This document shows positions 42,520 through 50,972 of a stretch of DNA of 64,000 nt, one piece after another. Source of the DNA: Flavobacterium sp. CFS9 (GTDB lineage: Bacteria > Bacteroidota > Bacteroidia > Flavobacteriales > Flavobacteriaceae); contig NZ_AP031573.1 in the NCBI RefSeq assembly GCF_041154745.1, positions 1,860,001-1,924,000 on the forward strand, given 5' to 3'. Position 1 is the stretch's first letter. Each line of letters starts with the position of its first letter. A program made the position numbers and the translations under genes. The notes under the pieces were generated by a model, which made no database searches, was not told the DNA's origin, and was given only the letters and a program-made list of their open reading frames with translations.

Positions 42520-45424
42520 AAAAATTACTATTATTCTTTTTATTTTCATATATACATTTTGTCATTCTCAAGAATGTTTGTCAGACCAGTATTTAAGAAA
42601 AATTAAAAGCCAAAACCCATTATTAGAAAATAGAATTAAAAAAGTTATATCTACATTTACTAGTAATCAAAAAAGTATTACAAATAAACAATTGAACACT
42701 CAAGAAGCAATGATTGCGAGTGATGAAATAATTGTAATTCCTGTAGTTTTTAATATTATTCATAACGGAGAAGCTATAGGGACGGGAAGAAATATTGAAC
42801 AAAATAAAATAGATGAATTAATTACTATTTTAAATGAAGCCTATAGCGGTAAATATGGGGGTATTGATACTAAGATTAGATTTTGTTTAGCGAAACAGAA
42901 TACAGTTGGTCAGATAACAACAGGTGTAAATCGTTTTTTGGGTAATTCTACATATGATATGTATGATATCAACACGGAATTTAATTTAATTACAGATCAG
43001 AAAATAAAAAAGAATTTTTCTTCTGGTTTTCCAAATAATCTTTTTTTAAATATTTGGGTAGCAGATCTAGTGCGTAATGGATTCAATGATATGCGAGGAT
43101 ATTCCAGTTTTCCATATTCTTTAGAAGATGATCCATCAACGGATGAAGATGAAAGTGCATACAGTCGGTTAGATGGGGTTGTTTTAGATTATCTCCAGAT
43201 TGGAATCAATACAACAAATCCACCTAATATTAATTCTTCAAATGGAACTGCTGCAGTACATGAAATAGGACATTGGCTAGGGCTTTTTCATACTTTTAAA
43301 GATGATGATTCAATAGCATGTAATGAAACTTCTTGTGAGACTCAGGGTGATATGATTTGTGATACTGAAAGCATCCCTTCATCAGGTAATACAAATGTTG
43401 CTCCAGGAAATTGTTTGGGATATAATTGCAATGGTCAAATAACAAATGCAGTTCAGAATTTCATGGATTACCAATCAGCTGCACGGTTAATTTGCAGAAC
43501 AAAATTTACGGTTGGACAGAAAAAGAGAATGAGAGATATTTTATCCTTTTACAGATCTTCATTTTATAGTCAAGGTACATTATTTGATTTTACCGCGTGT
43601 AAGGCAAGCTCTTATGGAGGCGGAGGCGGAGGATGTACAGAAGATAGTACTTTACCTTCACAAAGAATATCACGACCAAACATATATCAGGATTTATCAC
43701 AATTTGTTAATCCTTCTATAAAATTTGGAGAACGTTTAGAAGTAAATGATAAATGGTTAGTAACAATATATAATACAACAGCATATTATGTAACAGGGAC
43801 ACCTCCGCCAACGACTCCAATAGTTAATACTATTCTAATTTATAAAAGAGAAGGTTGTAAATATGCTTTACATCAAATGATTGATGTACCGCTTAATAAT
43901 TCTCAAAAAACAACTGATTTTGGCTTGTTATTGAATGGAGATGAAATAATAATAAGTTCAGCAGTAACAGATCAAGTTTCTATATGTCGTTTAAATCAAT
44001 CTAATGATACTTGGAGTATTGTACAGCAAATACAAAATATTTCTTCTACTAGTGAAGTTGGAAACAGCACCTATACCATAGGAAAATTTTTATTTATCTT
44101 GGAAAGAAATACTAATGCAGACAATATATTCAGAGTGTATTATAAAAATGATTCAGGAACATATGTATTTCATCAAAATATTGCAGTACCGGGATTTAAT
44201 CTGCCAAGTTTAGGAAAGAATATTAAATCTGGAAATTTTACAAAAAATATCATCAATTTTAATTCCAGCAGCTTTACAGGATCTTATGATCCACTTGAAA
44301 TTTTAGTTTCTAACGGTCGTGGAAGTTTTGTAATGTTTGAATTAAACAGCAGTAATGTGTGGAATTTAAAGACCACAGTACAACCTGCTGGATTGTCCAG
44401 TTCAGAAGGAGTTCTTGATTTTGAAGTGTCAAATGATTTTATATATGTAATAACGGGCTTAAATCCTAACGGATATTTAAATGATACAATGTATTTGTAT
44501 ACTTTTAAAATTACAGATAGAACAGGAACTAATTTTCCATTTCAGGGGGATTATAATAAACAGGAAATAATTAGTAATACACAGATAAATTCAGATGTTA
44601 AATTGAAAGTTTTTAATAATCAATTTTTATTTATTGATAATATTCAATTTGAGCCTTTAGGTTTATTTTACAACTCTAATTTTGGATCCGCAAGTTTACC
44701 AAATTGGCAGAGGAATAATAAGAAAAAGATAACGTGTGCTAATCGTGTTGGTGATCCGGATGATTTCGAAGTGTTTGGAAACTTGTTGTTTTACGGATAT
44801 GGAGGAGCGACCATTAATATATATAATTTGTCAGATATTCTTACTAGAGAAGGTTATGATCAAACGTTTATTGATAATTCAGATTTTTACAACAAAAAAG
44901 TAAATATTATGCCATCTGATTATTCAACATCAGCACAAATTATAACAATTGGAGAGTCTAATAAAATAGAGTTTAATTATGTTGAAAAAGAATTTATCGC
45001 TAATAATAGAGTTGTTTTAAAGCCTGGGACAATAATATCTGGAGGTTCAAAAGTCAAGTTAAAAATCACAGACATTTATGGTCTTTGTAATTCAATTGTA
45101 GCTTCTAAGAAAAGTAATGAAAAACTAGATTTTAGGGACGATGAATATTTAAGTACAACTGAACTCGAAAAGACGATTGAAAGAGAGGGCAAGGCTATTC
45201 TTTCACCAAATCCGAATAACGGTGTTTTTACAATATCTTTTGGAATAAAGGAGGGAACATTAGTTAATTGTATTATTTATGATAGTACCGGAAAGATAAT
45301 GTTTTCAGATCATACAGATAAATCAGTAATGAGTGTAAATTTACCACATTTGCAAACTGGTGTATATTTGATTAGACTAACGGGCAATAATTATAATGAA
45401 ACAATCAAATTCATAAAACAATAG
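42512..45424 (+). CDS. Pappalysin-like (M43) metalloprotease exported by the type IX secretion system
   Basis: The 970-residue protein has a signal peptide (MIKKITIILFIFIYTFCHS) and a metzincin zinc site HEIGHWLGLFH (about 248-258). The Met-turn NFMDYQ (about 310-315) is also present, as in M43 proteases. The long middle (about 330-860) reads as a β-propeller-like or repeat region with many short W/Y strands. The C-terminus ILSPNPNNGVFTISF to KFIKQ (about 890-970) is a T9SS type A sorting domain, so the enzyme is expected outside the cell or on its surface. It follows two small secreted-protein genes. Confidence 0.88.
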   Translation: MIKKITIILFIFIYTFCHSQECLSDQYLRKIKSQNPLLENRIKKVISTFTSNQKSITNKQLNTQEAMIASDEIIVIPVVFNIIHNGEAIGTGRNIEQNKIDELITILNEAYSGKYGGIDTKIRFCLAKQNTVGQITTGVNRFLGNSTYDMYDINTEFNLITDQKIKKNFSSGFPNNLFLNIWVADLVRNGFNDMRGYSSFPYSLEDDPSTDEDESAYSRLDGVVLDYLQIGINTTNPPNINSSNGTAAVHEIGHWLGLFHTFKDDDSIACNETSCETQGDMICDTESIPSSGNTNVAPGNCLGYNCNGQITNAVQNFMDYQSAARLICRTKFTVGQKKRMRDILSFYRSSFYSQGTLFDFTACKASSYGGGGGGCTEDSTLPSQRISRPNIYQDLSQFVNPSIKFGERLEVNDKWLVTIYNTTAYYVTGTPPPTTPIVNTILIYKREGCKYALHQMIDVPLNNSQKTTDFGLLLNGDEIIISSAVTDQVSICRLNQSNDTWSIVQQIQNISSTSEVGNSTYTIGKFLFILERNTNADNIFRVYYKNDSGTYVFHQNIAVPGFNLPSLGKNIKSGNFTKNIINFNSSSFTGSYDPLEILVSNGRGSFVMFELNSSNVWNLKTTVQPAGLSSSEGVLDFEVSNDFIYVITGLNPNGYLNDTMYLYTFKITDRTGTNFPFQGDYNKQEIISNTQINSDVKLKVFNNQFLFIDNIQFEPLGLFYNSNFGSASLPNWQRNNKKKITCANRVGDPDDFEVFGNLLFYGYGGATINIYNLSDILTREGYDQTFIDNSDFYNKKVNIMPSDYSTSAQIITIGESNKIEFNYVEKEFIANNRVVLKPGTIISGGSKVKLKITDIYGLCNSIVASKKSNEKLDFRDDEYLSTTELEKTIEREGKAILSPNPNNGVFTISFGIKEGTLVNCIIYDSTGKIMFSDHTDKSVMSVNLPHLQTGVYLIRLTGNNYNETIKFIKQ

Positions 45425-45449
45425 TACATTTGTTTTTTTAATATTTTTA

Positions 45450-45482
45450 AAACTGCCTAATTATTTTTTAGGCAGTTTTTTT
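45450..45482 (+). terminator. Terminator after the M43 protease gene
   Basis: AAACTGCCTAA and TTAGGCAGTTT pair across a 7-base loop and are followed by a T run. It ends the long unidirectional run that starts near 31-33 kb. Confidence 0.85.
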
Positions 45483-45513
45483 ATAGAATAGTTTTTATAA
45501 TTTACAAATCAGT

Positions 45514-45521
45514 TACATTTG
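45514..45521 (+). promoter_or_regulatory. -7 promoter element for the UDP-glucuronate decarboxylase gene
   Basis: TACATTTG matches TAnnTTTG, 20 bp before the ATG at 45541. Confidence 0.55.
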
Positions 45522-45540
45522 CGAGGTATAAATAATTACT

Positions 45541-46524
45541 ATGAAAAGAATACTTATTACAGGAGCTGCTGGATTTCTGGGATCGCATTTATGTGATCGT
45601 TTTATCAAAGAAGGATATTATGTTATCGGAATGGATAATTTGATTACCGGAGATCTTAAAAACATAGAGCATTTATTCAAGTTAGAGCATTTCGAATTTT
45701 ACCATCACGATATCACCAAGTTTGTACATATTCCGGGTGAGTTAGATTATATTTTACATTTTGCATCACCGGCAAGCCCGATTGATTATTTAAAAATTCC
45801 GATTCAGACCTTAAAAGTTGGATCTCTTGGGACACATAATTTGTTGGGATTAGCGCGTGTAAAAAAAGCGAGAATTTTAATTGCGTCGACATCTGAAGTT
45901 TACGGAGATCCGTTGGTTCACCCGCAAACGGAGGAGTACTATGGAAATGTAAATACCATTGGACCACGCGGGGTTTATGATGAGGCCAAACGCTTTCAGG
46001 AATCAATCACCATGGCTTATCATACTTTTCATGGTGTAGAGACTAGAATCGTACGTATTTTTAATACTTATGGTCCAAGAATGCGTCTGAACGACGGACG
46101 TGTTATTCCGGCTTTTATCGGACAGGCATTACGCGGGGAAGATTTAACCATTTTTGGAGATGGAATGCAAACGCGTTCTTTCTGTTATGTAGATGATCAG
46201 GTGGAAGGTATTTTCAGACTTTTGCATTCAGATTATGTATATCCTGTTAATATTGGAAATCCGGATGAAATCACGATTAAGGATTTTGCAGAAGAGATCA
46301 TTAAATTAACAGGAACCAATCAAAAGGTAGTCTACCATCCATTACCCATAAATGATCCGTTACAACGTCAGCCAGACACCACAAAAGCGAAAGAACTATT
46401 GGGTTGGGAAGCAAAAGTAAGCCGCTCTGAAGGAATGAAAATTACTTATGATTATTTCAGATCACTTTCAAAAGAAGAACTTTCAAAAGAAGAACACAAA
46501 GATTTTTCGAACTATATCAAATAA
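45541..46524 (+). CDS. UDP-glucuronate decarboxylase (UXS-type SDR)
   Basis: The 327-residue SDR has the Rossmann motif GAAGFLGSH (8-16), the catalytic triad region ASTSEVYGD and YDEAK (about 119-127 and 149-153), and [12 protein letters not shown] (about 173-184). The last of these is typical of UDP-xylose synthases. It converts UDP-glucuronate to UDP-xylose. The close neighbour families (UDP-galactose epimerases) share most motifs, so the product call rests on the YGPRM and DGRVIPAF region and should be treated as likely, not certain. It stands alone between two terminators. Confidence 0.8.
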   Translation: MKRILITGAAGFLGSHLCDRFIKEGYYVIGMDNLITGDLKNIEHLFKLEHFEFYHHDITKFVHIPGELDYILHFASPASPIDYLKIPIQTLKVGSLGTHNLLGLARVKKARILIASTSEVYGDPLVHPQTEEYYGNVNTIGPRGVYDEAKRFQESITMAYHTFHGVETRIVRIFNTYGPRMRLNDGRVIPAFIGQALRGEDLTIFGDGMQTRSFCYVDDQVEGIFRLLHSDYVYPVNIGNPDEITIKDFAEEIIKLTGTNQKVVYHPLPINDPLQRQPDTTKAKELLGWEAKVSRSEGMKITYDYFRSLSKEELSKEEHKDFSNYIK

Positions 46525-46532
46525 GAAAATTT

Positions 46533-46572
46533 AAACGGGCAATTACTCTTGAAATAATTGCCCGTTTTTTAT
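46533..46572. terminator. Bidirectional terminator between convergent genes
   Basis: AAACGGGCAATTA and TAATTGCCCGTTT are 13 bp perfect inverted arms with T-rich and A-rich flanks. It serves UXS (+) and the glycosyltransferase 4 gene (-). Confidence 0.85.
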
Positions 46573-46580
46573 TAAGTTGC

Positions 46581-47768
46581 TTAAAAAGCATTTTTTTCGA
46601 TGAGTTCCTTCATTTGCTGATTCAGATTAAAATGATTTTTGGCATGAAGAAAAATAGCCTTTTTCATCTTCTGTATTTCTGCTTTATCTAGTGCCGAGAT
46701 TGCTTCTATCGTTGTATTTAATTGTTGGAAATCTTCAACGGGAACTACCCAACCAAGGTTATTCTCTTCTACAATATTTTCTCCTTCACCTCCTCCATAG
46801 TAAAGTATTGGAAATCCTAATGCACTATATTCAAATATTTTGGACGGTACAGAGCCGTAAATTCTCGTTTTGAGCGGAACAAGGGCAATATCTAAATTTT
46901 TCAAAGTTTCGTGCAAAACGTTTCGTTCTAACATTCCGTGAAAAACAATTTTTTGAGTTGGATTTTGGCTGAGATAATTCACAATCTGAATTTTCTCGGC
47001 ACCATCACCAAAAATATGCAGTTCGATGTTACCATTTTCTAAGTTCAATTGCTGAATAAGTTCAAAAACCCCTTGCGCAACGCCTAACAATCCGGCATAG
47101 AATAATTTAATAGGTTCGTTTGAATTGTTTTTTTCTTCCAGGAAGTCTTCTACAAAATGATCCGGGTAATTGCGATATAGAAAGCATTTTTTTTCAGGAA
47201 AGATGGAATGAATATGAGCAATAATCTCATTAGACTGACCAAAAATATGCGTTGCTTTTTTGTAAATAAAACGTTCAATAAAAAGCAAGATTTTGTGCGA
47301 AATACTGTTTTTCTTCAGTACTTGCAGTTCAATCGCAGCAGTTGGCCAAAGATCAGAAACATTTAGGATTATTGTTTTTCTTTTGAGCCAAAGTACAAAA
47401 ACAGAGACGAAAGAAAGTAATAGCGGAGGAGATTGTACAATTACTTTTTTAGGTGTTTTGGCAAACAACAAATAAAAAAATAAGGTACTCGAAAACGACA
47501 GTGTCGAGACAATTCGTTTAAAGATATTCGAACTGTTACTCGGATAGATCCAAAGACGTTTTAAGGTAATATTCTGGATTTTTTCGGTAATAGAAAACCG
47601 GCCTTTATATTCCGGAAATAATTCGCCTTTTGGATAATTTGGAAGAGGAGAAATTACGGAAACTTCATAACCATTCTGATCCAATTTTAAAGCCAGTTGT
47701 TCTATTCTATTAGCCGCAGCACCTTTTTCGGGTGGATAATAGTTTGATATAATTAGAATATCCTTCAT
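46581..47768 (-). CDS. Family 4 glycosyltransferase (WbuB-like)
   Basis: The start was set at the ATG at 47768 (MKDILIISNYYPPEKGAAANR), since the upstream extension of 18 residues does not fit. The 395-residue GT-B enzyme has SNYYPPEKGAAANRIEQLA (7-25), the C-terminal KIFEYSALGFPILYYGGGEGENIV (about 309-332), and IHIFGDGAEK. It resembles the WbuB/FucNAc-transferase type. It overlaps the upstream wecB stop by 1 nt, so wecB and this gene form an operon. It probably adds the N-acetylmannosamine-related sugar, which is inference. Confidence 0.85.
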   Translation of the reverse strand: MKDILIISNYYPPEKGAAANRIEQLALKLDQNGYEVSVISPLPNYPKGELFPEYKGRFSITEKIQNITLKRLWIYPSNSSNIFKRIVSTLSFSSTLFFYLLFAKTPKKVIVQSPPLLLSFVSVFVLWLKRKTIILNVSDLWPTAAIELQVLKKNSISHKILLFIERFIYKKATHIFGQSNEIIAHIHSIFPEKKCFLYRNYPDHFVEDFLEEKNNSNEPIKLFYAGLLGVAQGVFELIQQLNLENGNIELHIFGDGAEKIQIVNYLSQNPTQKIVFHGMLERNVLHETLKNLDIALVPLKTRIYGSVPSKIFEYSALGFPILYYGGGEGENIVEENNLGWVVPVEDFQQLNTTIEAISALDKAEIQKMKKAIFLHAKNHFNLNQQMKELIEKNAF

Positions 47769-48856
47769 TATTTTTTTCCCAGTAAAATTGAAACAATTCG
47801 TTCCGATGCTTTTCCGTCCCATAAATCAGGTATACCACTTTTCTTGGGACCATTTTTTAAAAATAAACCATATACTTTTTGTAGATTTTCTAATGACGTT
47901 CCTACAATAGTATTCGATCCAATAGTTTCGGTTTCAGGACGTTCGGTGTTATTTCGCATTGTAAAGCAAGGAATTCCCATAACGGTTGTTTCCTCAGAAA
48001 TACCACCGCTATCAGTAATAACGGCAAAACTGTTTTGTATTAAATACATGAAATTCAGATAGCCTTGTGGAGCAACAAAGAGAATATTTTTAAACTCAGT
48101 TGAGCTTTCGCTTAAGATAGCTTGTGTTCTGGGATGAATAGGAAACAGTATTTTTTTGTCGTGAACTAAATCATCAATTCCATGAAGTAAAGCTATAAGA
48201 GAAGAAACTTCATCAACATTTCCCGGACGATGTAAGGTTAGAACAATGTAGTTTTTTTCACTAAGCTGATGTTCTTCCCAAAAATCAGGTGCCGAAATTC
48301 TATTGATGTTCTGGTATAAAGTATCGATCATAACATTTCCTACGAAATGTACATTCTCAGGATTTGATCCTAATTTTAGCAGATTTTCTGAAGCGGATGT
48401 TGAGGTTGTAAAAAAATAATCGGTAATGCTATCGGTTAACATTCTGTTGATTTCTTCGGGCATTGTTAAGTCTCCGGAACGAATTCCAGCTTCAACGTGT
48501 GCCACTTTCGTATGGCATTTTTTAGCTACAATTGAACAGGCCATAGTTGAATTTACGTCGCCAACAACCAGAACTAAATCACAAGGATTTTGAATGAGTT
48601 CTTTTTCGAAAGCAATCATAATTGCAGCTGTTTGTTCTGCCTGAGAACCACTTTTTACTTCCAGATTTACATTTGGTTTCGGAATATTTAATTCTTCGAA
48701 AAAGGTATCACTTAAGTTTTTATCGTAATGCTGCCCGGTATGAACCAAACGAAAGGAAACATCAATGCCTTCATTTTGCTTGTCTTTTATAGCATTAATA
48801 AGAGGTGCTATTTTTATAAAATTAGGTCTTGCACCTGCGATTAGGGTGATTTTCAT
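47768..48856 (-). CDS. wecB: UDP-N-acetylglucosamine 2-epimerase (non-hydrolysing)
   Basis: The 362-residue enzyme has GARPNFIKIAPLI (8-20), HVEAGIRSGD (about 120-129), EINRMLTD, and ITDSGGISEE (about 274-283), the WecB signature set. It converts UDP-GlcNAc to UDP-ManNAc. No wecC-type dehydrogenase is visible here, so whether ManNAc or ManNAcA is used is unknown. It has a -7 element and is the first gene of a two-gene unit. Confidence 0.94.
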   Translation of the reverse strand: MKITLIAGARPNFIKIAPLINAIKDKQNEGIDVSFRLVHTGQHYDKNLSDTFFEELNIPKPNVNLEVKSGSQAEQTAAIMIAFEKELIQNPCDLVLVVGDVNSTMACSIVAKKCHTKVAHVEAGIRSGDLTMPEEINRMLTDSITDYFFTTSTSASENLLKLGSNPENVHFVGNVMIDTLYQNINRISAPDFWEEHQLSEKNYIVLTLHRPGNVDEVSSLIALLHGIDDLVHDKKILFPIHPRTQAILSESSTEFKNILFVAPQGYLNFMYLIQNSFAVITDSGGISEETTVMGIPCFTMRNNTERPETETIGSNTIVGTSLENLQKVYGLFLKNGPKKSGIPDLWDGKASERIVSILLGKK

Positions 48857-48892
48857 GGGACGATTAAATTCTTTCTAAAAACATTCTTTCGG

Positions 48893-48900
48893 CAAAAGTA
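48893..48900 (-). promoter_or_regulatory. -7 promoter element for wecB
   Basis: On the minus strand this reads TACTTTTG, matching TAnnTTTG, 37 bp before the wecB start. Confidence 0.5.
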
Positions 48901-48962
48901 AAGTTTAAATTGGAATTTAATCAGAATGGAATAATTTCTTAAATAGTGAACTGTGAATTTGC

Positions 48963-49484
48963 TTATTTTTTATAACCAATTTTTACTCTTTTATTTCCGT
49001 CTTCTTTTTTCTCGGTTAATTCATCTAAATAAGAAAAAACCAATTCGATATTTTTATCATGATTCTCTAACTTCTTTTGAATCTGAAGAATATCAACTTT
49101 AATTTCAGTTGTATCCAGCAGCATTTCTCTCACTTTTGTAAAAATACGCATAATCTGAATATTAGTTTGAATGGCTTTATCGCTTTTTAAAACGCTTGAT
49201 AACATTAAGATTCCATGTTCAGTAAATGCAAAAGGTAATATTCGCGTTCCTCCCCAACTTGAGGTCACAATTTGTGACCTCAAGTTATTAAATTCACTTT
49301 GTGATAATTCAAACATGAAATCTTCAGGAAATCTGGATAAATTCCTTTTAACAGCTTGTTTTAAAACCTTGGTTTCAATTTCATAAAGCAAAGCAAGATC
49401 ACGATCAAGCATTACTTTTTGATTGCGTATATAGTATATTTTATTAGAAATAGTTTCTGAAGAAAGTAAAGAATGGTCTTTCAT
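48963..49484 (-). CDS. ORF6N domain protein
   Basis: The 173-residue protein has the ORF6N domain (about 10-105). It has IYYIRNQKVMLDRDLALLYE, LKQAVKRNLSRFPEDFMFELS, LRSQIVTSSWGGTR and LPFAFTEHGILMLSSVLKS. A helical C-terminal part with KLENHDKNIELVFSYLDEL follows. Such domains occur in phage antirepressors and in solitary genes of Bacteroidota that appear to be mobile or regulatory. No phage genes adjoin it. Its coding region holds a 31 bp perfect palindrome, and it stands alone between polysaccharide genes. Confidence 0.88.
   Translation of the reverse strand: MKDHSLLSSETISNKIYYIRNQKVMLDRDLALLYEIETKVLKQAVKRNLSRFPEDFMFELSQSEFNNLRSQIVTSSWGGTRILPFAFTEHGILMLSSVLKSDKAIQTNIQIMRIFTKVREMLLDTTEIKVDILQIQKKLENHDKNIELVFSYLDELTEKKEDGNKRVKIGYKK
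49256..49286. repeat. Perfect 15+1+15 palindrome inside the ORF6N gene
   Basis: AACTTGAGGTCACAA, one T, then TTGTGACCTCAAGTT. It spans the codons for LRSQIVTS, a conserved stretch of the domain. The mRNA could form a strong hairpin; the DNA could be a dimeric binding site. Confidence 0.9.
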
Positions 49485-49504
49485 ACGTTTTCATTAAAAA
49501 AAAA

Positions 49505-49512
49505 CAAATGTA
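49505..49512 (-). promoter_or_regulatory. -7 promoter element for the ORF6N gene
   Basis: On the minus strand this reads TACATTTG, matching TAnnTTTG, 21 bp before the ORF6N start. Confidence 0.55.
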
Positions 49513-49527
49513 AGATTTTATTTATAT

Positions 49528-50838
49528 TTATAAGTAAGATTTGAACTGTTTTAATTTTCCGCTTTTGCTTCTGTCTAAAACTGTTTTTCGGGTAAAGTTG
49601 AAAGTTAAATTAGGTTCTAAATAGACAGAAATTGCCTTTTCTATCTTTTGAATCTGAGTTGTATTTAATTCAATATCACTAACATATTCAATTTCAAAAG
49701 TATTTAATTGTGTTTGTTTGATGGTAAATTCTTTAACGTTTCCATCGTCTTCAATAATGCTTTTAGTAACATAATAAAAGGTTAAACCCGGTGCTTTTTT
49801 CCCACTGGGTAAGACAGCAATATCATTGGTCCTTCCAATAAGTTTTTTTAAAATGGGTTTTTGTGGCGTACTTTTCTCATCCAGAATTCCGATATCACCA
49901 ATATCATATCTTATAAATGGATGTGCCTTATTGAACAAAGATGTAATCACAATACGGCCTTCTTTCCCATATGGAAGAGCCTGATTGTTTTCATCCAGAA
50001 TTTCTACAAAAAGTGTTTCCGAATTAACCTGCCATTCTCCTTTTAAGTTTTCAAAAGCAATCAAATCGAGTTCTGAAGCGCCATATTCATTAATAACAGG
50101 AACATTAAATTGCTTTTCTAAGAGTTTTTTATCGGATTCAAAAAGCATCTCCGAAGTAACAAAACAGGCTTTTAAAGAGGGACAAACGTCTTTTAAAATA
50201 AGATTTTTTTGTTCTAAATATTTAGCAAATAACACGATTGAACTTGTGTAACCGTTGATATAATCGAATTTTTTAGTTTTGAATTTTCGTAAAAACTTTT
50301 CAAGAACTGCATCCGATAAATCAAAAACCGGAAACCGGAAACGATGAGTCAAAAAATCCTTTATCCGTTCTTTATAATATCCGGCAAAATTCATTGGAAT
50401 ACCATAAAAACGAGCTTGATACGAGCGATTAAAATCGATATTGTACCAGCCAAAACGCATGAAAATCGAAGTCCAGGTTAGGGCATGACAAGGCTTATCT
50501 TTGGCAAAAACAAAAGGAGTTCCACTGGATCCGGACGTTTTGTTGAGGTACACATTTTTTAAGGTGTAGCCTTTTGAAAGCCTTTCTTTGAGCGGTCTTT
50601 GTAAATTTTGCTTGTTCAGGATGGGTAAATTTTTCCATTCCAATTTTGTGTTACCTCCAACCAATTCCAGATAGAAAGAATTGTTTTCCAAATGAAAAGC
50701 TACGATTTCTTCTTTTCTGTTCTGAAGAAAATGTGCATATTGTTCCTCCGATAAATTTCTGATTTCATCCAATTGTGTTTTGGCTTTCTTTATCGGAAAA
50801 CCATTTAATTGCAGCGAAATATCGAAAAGAGAAATCAT
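49528..50838 (-). CDS. CapK-like phenylacetate-CoA ligase family protein
   Basis: The 436-residue adenylate-forming protein has the phosphate-binding motif YLNKTSGSSGTPFVFAKDK (about 97-115) and YDIGDIGI (about 312-319). The INEYGASELD motif (about 244-253) is that of the PaaK/CapK group. CapK-type proteins are found in capsule and lipopolysaccharide loci, where their reaction is not defined. It lies 43 bp upstream of the ORF6N start on the same strand, yet that gene has its own -7 element. It marks the right end of the polysaccharide locus. Confidence 0.85.
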   Translation of the reverse strand: MISLFDISLQLNGFPIKKAKTQLDEIRNLSEEQYAHFLQNRKEEIVAFHLENNSFYLELVGGNTKLEWKNLPILNKQNLQRPLKERLSKGYTLKNVYLNKTSGSSGTPFVFAKDKPCHALTWTSIFMRFGWYNIDFNRSYQARFYGIPMNFAGYYKERIKDFLTHRFRFPVFDLSDAVLEKFLRKFKTKKFDYINGYTSSIVLFAKYLEQKNLILKDVCPSLKACFVTSEMLFESDKKLLEKQFNVPVINEYGASELDLIAFENLKGEWQVNSETLFVEILDENNQALPYGKEGRIVITSLFNKAHPFIRYDIGDIGILDEKSTPQKPILKKLIGRTNDIAVLPSGKKAPGLTFYYVTKSIIEDDGNVKEFTIKQTQLNTFEIEYVSDIELNTTQIQKIEKAISVYLEPNLTFNFTRKTVLDRSKSGKLKQFKSYL

Positions 50839-50857
50839 TTGAGGAGCTAATTTTCGT

Positions 50858-50865
50858 CAAAAATA
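50858..50865 (-). promoter_or_regulatory. -7 promoter element for the CapK-like gene
   Basis: On the minus strand this reads TATTTTTG, matching TAnnTTTG, 20 bp before the start. Confidence 0.55.
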
Positions 50866-50939
50866 ATACTATCAAATTACTAACAGAGAACAATCAACAA
50901 CTTTTTAAGATTTAATTATTTTTTACGTGTAAAAGCAAT

Positions 50940-50947
50940 TATTTTTG
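50940..50947 (+). promoter_or_regulatory. -7 promoter element for purD
   Basis: TATTTTTG matches TAnnTTTG, 25 bp before the purD ATG. It lies back to back with the CapK-like promoter. Confidence 0.55.
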
Positions 50948-50972
50948 CACCACAACTAAATACAACTACATC

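Noticed and set aside
48963..49484. Prophage remnant around the ORF6N gene
   Set aside because: No integrase, capsid or lysis genes are near; the neighbours are polysaccharide genes. The holin-like gene at 13.5 kb is likewise not phage-associated.
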